Source of the DNA: Aradus depressus
Taxonomy: Eukaryota > Arthropoda > Insecta > Hemiptera > Aradidae
Reading direction: 5' to 3'
DNA length: 64,000 bases
Assembly: GCA_963662175.1 (NCBI GenBank)
Contig: OY759215.1
Coordinates: 55,259,213 to 55,323,212 of the forward strand
Every line of letters starts with the position of its first letter. The stretch's first letter is position 1. Made by a program: the position numbers and the translations under genes. A model generated the notes under the pieces. That model was not told where the DNA came from and did not search any database. It worked only from the letters and a program-made list of their open reading frames with translations. Below are positions 12,301 to 24,300 of this stretch, one piece after another.

Positions 12301-15300
12301 TTGAGGTATCAGGGTCCTCTCATCGATTGGTTTGAGATAACATGGCCGTTCATCCATTCCCCGACACGCATCTTCATTTTATAGGCACTCTCAGGGGTAT
12401 TAAATAGATTATAGTTCAGGTACTTAGTGGCTAAGGTTAATTTGATGCTATTTTCACCCAAAGACTATAATAATGTATTTTAAAAGTTATTAATTGTATA
12501 ACGTATGATTTGATTTGTTATATGTTGACAGATGGCAATGTTTTCGGAGTGTCTCTATCAACTCTACTGGAGAGAGATAGGCAGATCGTACAAGAACCTC
12601 ATAATGTGCCTCTAGTCTTTCAGAAGGTGAGCCACTTTAAACAAAAGAAACGTCACTAAAAATAAAAATAATCGTCAATGAATCACCAATAAGAACTTCC
12701 CCAGCACGAATAACTGTTTTTGCTCTTCCTCTCAAACCAATTGACTGATTAGGCTGAATATCATTATGAATCCTAAGGAGGGATTTCTCAATCATATAAA
12801 ATTTCGTGTCAATTATTATTCATTAAACAGTTATTTTTGAGTTGAGCCCTCCCTACTCCTTTGATATCCCTTCCATTTGGGCGATTTCGCTAGAAATCAA
12901 TAAGTGTTTTCCTTATATGGATTTGAACATATATATGAAATTTCGTGACTATACATTCATTAAATTGGCAATCTTGGGGGTTTTTAAGTTAAGTGAACTG
13001 AGGAAGTGATGTATCCAGAACTTCATAAGCAGGACACTTATTGATTTTCAGCCAAAAGGAAGGGGGAATTTCGGGAATTCTAATAACTGCCATTGTAATG
13101 CATGTATTGACACGATATTTCATATATAAATTCAAAATTTCAGCAAAATCGACCGAAGGAAAGGTGGGCTCAACTCAAAAATCCTAATAACTGCCGACTT
13201 AATGAAAGTATAGACAGAAAATGTAGTATGAGTATTCAGAAGGCCATGTGCAAGTCAAGCGCTCTGGAGGCTGAGTGAAAATTGATTAGTTCGTGCTGGG
13301 GAAGTGCATTGCCGTTGATTCACCGACAACTTGTTAGGGTATGTACAGACATGCGAGCAACGAACCGAGCAACAAGCCAAGCAGTGCTCGGCTCGTGTTC
13401 AGTTTTCAACGAACACACTCCAAGCCGAACAGAGACGAGCCGAGCACTTGGATACTCCACAACCATACGAACGAACATAACCTTATTAGTAGTAGCAGTT
13501 ATTAGTATTTCATTAAAACATTAACTGAGTTTTTTATACAGATATGCCTGTTTACTTTTTAATTGGATTACTGACATGGAAAAGTGTTTGGATAATTCCT
13601 CCCAAGCATCCAATCTCTTTATTTTATTAAAATCTAATTTGTGTTTTAAATCCCATATGACTGGGTACTGTCTCATAGCCTCAGCAAACTGAATTTGAAG
13701 CTCCTGAGACCAGTCTTCAGAAGCCATAATAAAATATAATTTATTTAATAATATTTCAAAAAGATATTTAATTTAAAAAACACAACAACGTGCACTGCAA
13801 AAAACCAAAATATTTGAGAAGGTTATAATATTTGTAAACAACAACAGTGCTCGGGTCAAGTCGGCTTGGTACGTGTCTACACACACCGCAGCCAGAGCCC
13901 AACATTCCTTTGATGGTTCGTCAAAAAACCGACAACAGGTGGAGCAGACCCCGAGCCTACCTTGTTCGTCTAGCGCCTGCGCACTTCATGCCCAGGCATG
14001 CGCACAGACTAATGTTCGGCTCGTTGCTCGCATGTCTATACGCCCCCTTAGGGGAGTTCTGAAGACTATAGAAAACCCTGTTTGACATCTGTTAGTCCAT
14101 CATTGATATCTTCAAGACTATTGACGCTAAAAAATAAATAAAACCATGGAATAGTGAATCTCGTGGCGTTAAGTTAAGATTATATTAACTAAGTTACATC
14201 AATTTGTTGTTCCGGAACCGCTCAATATGTGAACCTTCTCTCTAATATTTTTAAAAATTAATTTTTCTTTGATATTTCAAAAAATAGTCAACAAGTATCT
14301 GTTTGTGTCTAGGTGTTGGGTGAGCTGGAGAGGCGATGCCTCTGGGAGGAGGGCCTCCTCAGAATGGGAGGAAACAGACAAAGGTAACCTAACCTTTCAT
14401 ATGATATATATTTACATTATAAAAAATGTTCTCAAAATATAATACATTCATCACAGCATTCCTTCTCTCAATGTATACCTTTTATAGAACATATTTGTTG
14501 AGTCGACCTCTATATTGAAACACCAAGGAAAAACTCAACAATTTAGAGGTCGTCTCAATAAATATGTTCTATAAAAGGAAGATTCTGATTGACAGAAGGA
14601 ATAGTTAACATAAAGAACATATAAATTATAGGTACTGATGATGGAAGTGCTTCCCGAAATTACTATTACTGCTAAGTTAAAACAATAATAAATAATGCTA
14701 TAATTAACGTGTATTATATATGAATTCAGAACCTTTTTACACTCTCCTTCACAACTAAAAAAAATGATCTCAAAATATTAATGAAGTTACTCCGAAGTCC
14801 ATATCCTCTTTGATTTGAGCTCTTTTTTTTTAGTAGTTGGCCGAATTATTGAAGGCTCTTGTATCAACTTCATTATAAATTGTTCCTGGCTTAATTTTCC
14901 CCTTTTCTTGTTTTCGATTTTCTTAAAACTTAATGACCCACCTATCTTATAGGTTATATTTTTTTGTTATTTTCCTTTCTACTCTACAATATCATATGAC
15001 TGAAGTTCCGAGCCCTGTCACAGAAGACAGGATTATAGGAACAGTGCTGCCGGAGACGTCCTGTGGGACATCCGATAGGTGAGGAGCCTGGGAAGGAACA
15101 ATTAACACTATAGGCCACACTAAACACACACATACTGGCCAACTGTACTCTTTGTACACTGTCTGACAACACGATAGCCTTCACGAAAGGAAATTTACTA
15201 AGGTTTTATATAGATAAGTGCGCCATCCAACAATCTGGCAAAAACTCTAAAAGAGTTACAATAAATATGGAATATTTAGTTATGTATTGTGCCAAATAAA

Positions 15301-18300
15301 ACACATAAAATTTGTCAGTTTTCAAATATTCTTAAAAATCAGGATATGAGAATTTGATGTTGGCGTACTGAGAAGGAATTTGCGCAGAAAACCAATTATT
15401 GGTGAACATGCGATGTTATAAATGACAAAGTCAGTAGGTAATTAAGTCAGATAGTGAACAAAAAATAAAATAATAAAACAAAAAAATATCTAATTAAAGC
15501 AATAAAGCAACACATAAATTCTAAATCTGTACAAATATATCCACGGTCTACTTCTAATATCCTGAACTGCAAAAATGTAATGTTCCTCTCTACCCTACAA
15601 TATCATATGAAACATGCTGACTCATGCTCCAATAATGCACCATGGGAACAAGAATTAAGGAGGCTGAAAACACTGACTCGCGTGGCTCGGGAGGAACAAT
15701 TTTTACTTTATTTTTTTAATAACAAGTGTGTTGTAGGTGTGAGAGTCTGTCTGGTGGTCTGGAGAGAGACTTCTACCGGCGTCCTGAGGTAGCCGACCAT
15801 CTCATATCTACCGCAGCTCCCCACGACCTGGCCTCCGTCCTCAAGAAGCTCCTCAGAGAGCTGCCACAGCCCCTCCTCACCAGCCAGCTCCTTCACACTT
15901 TCTACCTTGCCCATGGTAACACTAATAATTCTGATATTATGAAAATAGGAATATTTAAATGGAGGTGATCAGTTCTTGCTCAAACTCTTTTTTGGAGGGG
16001 GCAAAATACTGAAGCTATTTGTAAATGTGGGCTTTTTTTGAGATAAGGCAAATAGTACTAGAAACGTTACTTGAGGACCTCTTGCTCTTCTTCTTTCATC
16101 CTCCAGTATCTGTACTCCTAAAAATATTTTTAATAAAATACGTTATTTCTTCTAATTTTGCGTAATTTGTATCAATGAAACAAATGCGTGATGCTTATTT
16201 AAGTTGGTAATTTCATTTTTTTCATCTATTCATATAAATTACTCAAGGACACATGCAGAGAGCATTTTTAGTTTAACATTTACTTAAAAAAAAAAAAAAG
16301 TCCACATTAAGTATAGAGAGATGAGATAAGTAGCCGCCCAGCTCTCCGAATATCTCCATGCTAATCTCTGTCGTCCCTTGTACTTTTGGTATCGCCGGGA
16401 AGGTTACACTTACACAGCTAGCTAGACATCCTCTATCAAGTATTATCTCACCTGCCGTCTTACAATGGGACCACTCCTACTGATTGTGAAAATGTGTTTT
16501 GATTTTATAAACTTTCTTATGTCAGTTACTTATTGATTCATTGTACAGTTATCAGTTTGAAAGTTGTTATCTCTATTTTTCTAATAATAAGGTTTATTAC
16601 ACTAATTGCTGTTTGAATAATTGAGTATTACCAGTAAATGTAACAGAGACAGAGATAAATAGCAGACAGTGAGAGCTGATCAGGCAGGGGAGCGACGCGC
16701 CTTCTCCTCAACCCCCTCCAACCACCTCCCAATCTTACAATCCCAGTAATAATTGCTACTCGAAAACGCCATTTTTAATACCCCTTTTCAACGGACAGTC
16801 GCGGGATCAAGAAAATTGTCCGTTGTAGAAGGGTATCCGTCGAGAAGGGTTTAAACAAAAAAAAACTTCATATTATGTATGTAGATACATATACAAAACG
16901 TTTAATTTGCTTTTATGTTTAATACTATACACATATGTAACGAACAATAGATAATTTGATAAAACACACATAATAATAGTTATTATGAATTTTATTTAAG
17001 TTAATAAACCAAACATTAGGGGTACGTATGCCTCTTTCACAAACAGCGAATTCTACGAATAATAAAAAGCATTCAAAATTACATTTTTCAAATGAATTGT
17101 TGTGTGCAAGTGTCCGCTTAGAGGGAACTTTATCTCTTGATGACGAAAAATTTCTTGTACGCGTCCGTTAAAGGGGTGGGTGTCCGTAAAGAGGAGTTTA
17201 CTGTAACTGTAGTGTAAAATGATTTTCATATTCATTCATTAACTTCTTCACTTAGGATCATTATAACTGAGAAAATATGTATATATGACATTAATTAAAC
17301 TATATGGCTTAGTTATTAATAATATTATTCATTTTCTCCCTCCAAAGCCACGGACCGTTTACGCTAATATTCCACAGTTAACTTTCATATGAGCTCCTAA
17401 ATCCTCATACTAAATTTTGTGTTGATAAATTCGTTACATCGGGACTTTTTGATTTGACCCCCTCAACCCTCCCTTTCCTTCGGTCGATATCGCTGAAATT
17501 TGACGGATTATGTCTTAATTGGGTTTCGATTTTATATACGAAATTTCATGTGGATAAAGTCATTACAACGGAAGTTATTAGAGTTTCTATCCCCCAATCC
17601 CCCTCTTTGGTCGATTTGGCTGGAAATCGGTAGGTATTGTTCTAATGAAGTTATGATGAAGTATCATAATGGGGCGCTTAACATAAAAACACCAATAACG
17701 ACGATAGAATGAATGTATCGACATGAAATATTTTATGTGTGACCAAAACTTCAAACAAACAAACAGACACAAACGCTAAAAACTAAATAGCTTTCTGAAG
17801 TACCTCCATTACAAAAAGCTACTCCTTACAGCTTTATGCTATTACTCTCTCATATTCCCAGGTCTACTCTTGTTGAGTTGGAGTCTCCGAGTTGGGTTCC
17901 GTTTGGGTGGAGGTTTGCATAGTTATGTTGTTACATTGTTATGTTTCTGTACGCTGTTCAGGTATCCCCGAGTGTACGAAGGCACTGAACCTGCTCGTGT
18001 TGCTCCTCCCTCCAGACCACCGAGCCACTCTCTACTCACTGCTCACCTTCCTCTCTAGTCTGGCTGACAACTCCGGCCACAACAAGATGTCCATTCAGAA
18101 CATCGCCATGATCATGGCGCCCTCACTCTTCCCGCCTGAGTAAGAAGTCAGCTATACCTAATTTTGTTACTCATTTGGAATACTCCGATGTGGCAGTGGG
18201 GAGAGTAAAATTGTTAATTCTGTTCCAATATTATTAGCTGTTTCTCTTAATAAGGGAATACATTTCGCGATTTTTTTCAACACTCTCGAAATAACTTTTA

Positions 18301-21300
18301 GATATAAAAAATCTCTTTGAAAAAAAAACTGTAAAAATAAAAGTTGGACAAGATGAGGTGAGTCGAGAACTGAATATGTTCGGAAAGAGCAATTGAATCT
18401 GAAACCGTTCCTAAATCAGGGCCTTCATTGGTTGTGTCCTAGCTTATTGACTTGTGCCACTTACTGTGTGTCTGTTTAATAACTGGGAGTGAAAATGAGT
18501 GAAAAAACGTTCCAAGTGCCACACTTTGAAATAAATTGTTTTCTATTTATTTTCCATACCATTTCTTCAGGCCCTTCTGTGTTTCAATTCTGCTGGTTCT
18601 ATGTGCCATTGAGCTATTGATTTTGAGCACATTTTTCTGATATACTTGAAAACTATTTAATTCATTATGCATAGACTTTCTACTTTCTCTTTAATACCTC
18701 GAGGGCTCAATTGTTAATTAACCAAGACAGAATGATTGAGTGTGTTATGAAGTAGTATGTAAATCGCTTATTTGTTTTAAGCTGATAGATATATTATAGC
18801 ATTTAGAAATCTGAGAATATATGCTGTGTCCCAATGAAAGACTACTTTGCGATAACTTCTAAACAACTACAAATATCGAAAGTTGATGAATGTTTTGGCT
18901 GTCGTCTCAGCTGTCACCTGCTACCATTAAAAGCTTAAAAATTCCAAGTTCTAATGATTTTGAAAAAAAAAGTTTTTGTTTAATTCAGAAGAAAACGTTT
19001 TATAAGATTACAGCCGAGAAAAAAAAATTATAGAAGGAAGGACGACTTTCAACATAGATTTACCCATTAAAACTTGAATTTTTCAAAAGTTTTACCATAA
19101 AACAGAGAATTTCACGAAACTTTGAGCACCTTGTACACTAAGATCATATATCATAAATATTGGGAAAATGTATGCATTCTGTGTATCCAATTTTGTGTCT
19201 CCTTTAAAACTTGTTTTTCCGGATTTTCAACATTTGTTATTTCCACTGTTGTTCCTGAAGGATTGTAATCTATACTTTAATGTGGTTGTGTGGTTTGATA
19301 CAGTGTTCTAGTGGAGAAGGCAGGGCTGCGCGCCGAGCTCGGGCTGGCAGTACACTGCTGCTCCCTCACGGAACTTCTCATCACTGCCACTGACCGGCTC
19401 TGGTTGGTTCCTGACAATCTGGTGGCTCAGCTCCGTTCCATCAACGATAGTCACAAGGAGAACAAACCTGTAAGTTTGTTATTAGCTATGTCACATAAAC
19501 AGTTCCAAAAATTATCCATGTCCCGTATAGCGAATAGCGTTGTTACTTACAAATGTGCAAACTTAATTTAATTTTTTTATTAGCTCTATATTTTTGTGTA
19601 ACAATATTATTGTTGCACTTTCTCCTGTGTTTTACTTTTAATTCCCCACCTATACGTATAAAAAAACATCATCGTATAAAAGTCATGTCTGCTATATAAA
19701 AGCTTTCATTTTTTTTTTTTGAAAAAGGACCCACCAATATCCTTTTTTTTTTATGCAATATTTTATTATTATAATTAATTTTATTAGTTATTTACTATTT
19801 AATTCATTCTTTTTTTTCTCTCTCTTTATGTCGCTTTTTGTGACCTGCGTAAGGAGCGCGTAATTGCCCCCAAATATCGTCCCTAAAGATTTATCTTGAA
19901 GAAATATAATTAGTTATTGTCTCTTGCCCGGGCTTTTTGACCATAAGGTCATATCGCCCACTACCAGAGCGCTATTCTGCCGCTCTTGTGAAAACGAGCC
20001 CGATTCTACAGTGGGAGGTCCATTAAATTTGTGTTTTATTACCTCGGGATCTTTAACGAGTACTTAATTAATAGTATCTATTGTATTCATTAACATTAGG
20101 AATCTGAGGGCGCCGGTAGCTCAGTGGTATGCGTGCTTGCTCACTGAGCTCAAGTTCGCGCGTTCTAAACCCGGCCGAGTTCTTTGGTTTATTTTATTTG
20201 GGAGATAAAATAATCTTAAGCATGCCGTCCTTCGGATGGGACGTTAAGCGATGATCCCGAGCCTGTAGGGTGTCAGGTACTTGTTAAAGACCCCTACCCT
20301 AGGTGAATAAAAATTTAGAATAGGCAAAATTTAGGACCTCTATAATAGAGTCGGGCTCGAGTCCACCAGAGTGATGAAAGAGCGCTCTGATAGTAGGCGA
20401 TATGAGTCATAATAACTATCAGGAAACTTATAATCATTTTTATCTTCTTTTGTATATTTATTTTTAAATTACTATTATTCTATGTGTGTATATTCTAAGG
20501 TTTAATATCGGTTGATGTTATATAATTTATAAGCTACTGTGATGTACAAAATTATATGATGTATCCAATTACTATGTTATAGTTTAACGGAAATAAATAT
20601 TATTATTATTATTATTGTTGTTGTTGTGTTTCAGAAGTCGCGGGTGGTGGTGGGTAGGAAGAGTGGGCAGGTGATCTCGAGGAAGGCGGCCTGTGAGTCC
20701 CAGCTGGAGATCGGCCTCATCCATGTTGACGCTCCACAGTTCCTCCTGTCTCCGCTCTCTGTAGCACTCGACAAACAGACCTCGGCAGCACATGTTGTCC
20801 TCAGGTAACTTTTAATCGTAGCATCAGTTTTATAAACGGCCTTCTCTCTCCAATAAGTTGTTGGTGTTTTTTAAGAGTTAAAATGTATCTTTTAATATAT
20901 TATTCATTTATCTATTGATTAAATATATATCACAAGCTGGCAATTATTGTTTTATATACCTTGTATATAATTCGGTTTGGTGACGACAAATCTGTCCATC
21001 ACTTTTTCAGTCACTTCTAACAGAGATAAACCGTTGAAACTTGGGATTCTCATTCCATTGACAATACATTATATAGAAATTTCAGATCTGTCGAGCGGTT
21101 TAACATCTATCCCCTCGGCTTGTCATATATCATGTCATTTTTTCAAAAGTTTGTTTGATTTATGCTAAGGTGGTTGGTTCTATGGAAAAATCGTCAATTA
21201 CAACATTAAATGTTAACAAATTTTGTTCCTTATGAAATGTTTGTCAAAGTTAAAGTTGCAACCAAAGTGCAGGGAGTCTCAAAGATTGCTTACACTAGCT

Positions 21301-24300
21301 ACAAAAACTGTAGTTATTAACCAACAACTGTTAGATATAACCTAATGAGTTTAAAGTGCAAATAATTAAAAAGTAAGAAGATGAAAAATAAGTTTTTCAA
21401 TTTTAATTATAGTAGACGGAAAAGTAGAAAATAACAGTTTTCTTTCCGCAAGCGATTGGTTGGGAATTATAGACAAGATCATCAATGCAACTTGAAATGC
21501 GAACCTTATCTCCATTATCTCCAAGATTATTTTTTTAATGTCTATTATTTATATTCTCAACCAACACCGATCTACAGAAAGAAACATTTATTTTTTACTT
21601 TTCTGTTTACTATAATTGAAATAAGAGGCATTTGCTTGAAAATTCTGTTTTTTATATTATTTATTTGTAGGAGTATTGAGGGTCAGTCAAAGATGAAAAA
21701 AAAAAACACTATTCAGATGCCAACGTTTCGATATATTTTATATCATCATCAGGGCCTACAAACATGGGGGAGAAATCAAGATTAGAATCAAAAATAAACA
21801 AACAAAAAAAAAAAAAAAAAAAAAAAATTTTTGATAAACATTACTGAACGTTAAAAATACACTATAAGAAGTTGAAAATTGAAACTGACTTACTATGAAT
21901 AATTATTAAACATTAAAATTAAATATGATTACATTACTAAACATAAACATTAATAATGGAAATAGGCAAATAGGTGGAACATAATAAAGAGTAAACATTA
22001 AAATGACTTACTATGAATAAGCAGGGTTGGGGAGAAGGCATGTACACTGGATGGAGTCTTACATTGCAATGAAATGGTACAAAATAATACTAGGGTGCTA
22101 AAGGAAACAGGTACAGGGAGCTCGGGAAACCCCGTCATAACTGTCACATTACAGCAGAAATGTTGAAAGTAATATAAATATGTATTATTATGGTTGTTTG
22201 TGTCTGCATACTCTAACACATATCTATAGATAATTAATAAATAATTTAAAAAAATATATATATAAACTAAAATAAAAAAATATAGATAATTTAGATATTG
22301 GAGACAGAACTATGGTGTCAGCTCTTGCTAAGTAAATTGGCATAACAATTACTTAGGTTATTAGTGTCAGTGCGGAAGTTGACTGTATCAAGTGTTTTAG
22401 CTATGTACACCATTTCCAATGTCAGTCTCTTATGATAATTGTGTTCTCTATGGAGTATTTTAGTGTTTATGTAGTCAAAATTATGTTTGTTCTGACTATG
22501 GTGTCGGACTAGAGCGCTGCAGTTATCAGCATCAGTTTTCTCTAGTCCGACACCATAGTCAGAACAAACATAATTTTGACTACATAAACACTAAAATACT
22601 CCATAGAGAACACAATTATCATAAGAGACTGACATTGGAAATGGTGTACATAGCTAAAACACTTGATACAGTCAACTTCCGCACTGACACTAATAACCTA
22701 AGTAATTGTTATGCCAATTTACTTAGCAAGAGCTGACACCATAGTTCTGTCTCCAATATCTAAATTATCTATATTTTTTATTTTAGTTTATATATATATT
22801 TTTTTAAATTATTTATTAATTATCTATAGATATGTGTTAGAGTATGCAGACACAAACAACCATAATAATACATATTTATATTACTTTCAACATTTCTGCT
22901 GTAATGTGACAGTTATGACGGGGTTTCCCGAGCTCCCTGTACCTGTTTCCTTTAGCACCCTAGTATTATTTTGTACCATTTCATTGCAATGTAAGACTCC
23001 ATCCAGTGTACATGCCTTCTCCCCAACCCTGCTTATTCATAGTAAGTCATTTTAATGTTTACTCTTTATTATGTTCCACCTATTTGCCTATTTCCATTAT
23101 TAATGTTTATGTTTAGTAATGTAATCATATTTAATTTTAATGTTTAATAATTATTCATAGTAAGTCAGTTTCAATTTTCAACTTCTTATAGTGTATTTTT
23201 AACGTTCAGTAATGTTTATCAAAAAAATGTTTTTTTTTTTTTTTTTTGTTTGTTTATTTTTGATTCTAATCTTGATTTCTCCCCCATGTTTGTAGGCCCT
23301 GATGATGATATAAAATATATCGAAACGTTGGCATCTGAATAGTGTTTTTTTTTTTCATCTTTGACTGACCCTCAATACTCCTACAATTAGAATCCACAGT
23401 CGCTAATCAACATCTATATTATTTATGTTGACATTCAATTGTTGTTAATACCTGCATCACATTGTCGAGCTCGCTACACTCAATAAAATCTACTCACTAA
23501 TCATTGACGTGCCGGTAGCTCAGTGGTATGCGTGCTTCTTGCTTACTGAGCTCTAGATCGCGGGTTCGAAACCTGGCCGAGGTCCTTAGGTTTTTTAAGT
23601 GAATAAAAATTTAGGGTTGGCAAAATTGACTCCCATTGTAGAGTCGGGCTCTTGTTCACCAAAGTGACGAAAGAGCGCTCTGGTAGTGGACGACGATATA
23701 ACCTTACAGTTAAAGCCAGGGCCTGAGTCACAATAATTAACTAACCCTTAACAAATTAGGTTTTACCTTTAATTTTCACTATGAGTTGTGCTGAAAATAA
23801 TTCAAATAGACAATAAATGTGAAAATAATTCACATCAATTACGTAATTTTGAAAAGCATAATTATTATATTGTCAAGTTACAGATTTTTTAATGCACGTT
23901 CAATTTGTTTATTTCAGGGCGGTTGAGTTGGCTCGAGACGCTCCCCGGCTGGTGAAGTCTACGCGCCGTGAACATAAGTCCCGTGCTTTGTCCGAACTGG
24001 CTCCCAATGGGAACCTCTCCTGCCTGCTCAGCACTGGAGACCCGGACACTGCCCTCAGGACCCACTTCCTCTATGAAATTGGAGGCAACATAGGTAACAA
24101 TAACAACAATGGCCATGTAATAAAAGACGGAAGTCAGTCCTGTACGATGGCCACTAAGGTTTGCTACTGGTGTCCCGCAAACCGCACAATTCTCAGTCCC
24201 ACCGAAATTATGTACCGCAAAGTCCCGGGATTTCAGGATTCATGTTTTTCTTGTTTTCTTTTTTGTTTACGATTGTCGAAACTATTGCTTTACTAAACAG

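Larger units (their letters stand above)
21666..23395. mobile_element. Giant foldback element (1.73-kb near-perfect palindrome)
   Basis: Left arm 21666-22514 and right arm 22540-23395 are reverse complements, differing mainly in homopolymer length, with a 25-base centre. The outer ends both read TGTAGGAGTATTGAGGGTCA inward. A 73-residue ORF occurs on the minus strand in one arm and on the plus strand in the other, showing arm identity. It lies in RhoGAP intron 12, at the end of a family D repeat copy. If transcribed with the intron it would form an approximately 850-bp double-stranded hairpin. Confidence 0.92.

Noticed and set aside
14984..15184. 66-codon minus ORF in a RhoGAP intron
   Set aside because: A short CTACAATATCATATGA block recurs at 15596, suggesting repeat-derived DNA; no domain seen.
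22711..23055. 114-codon ORF in the 22.7-kb region
   Set aside because: Its last 73 codons are the same as the minus-strand ORF in the other palindrome arm; it is a shadow of the inverted repeat with no recognisable domain.
23892..24296. 134-codon plus ORF as a single gene
   Set aside because: Only 23918-24093 is an exon; the rest reads through the donor into the intron.
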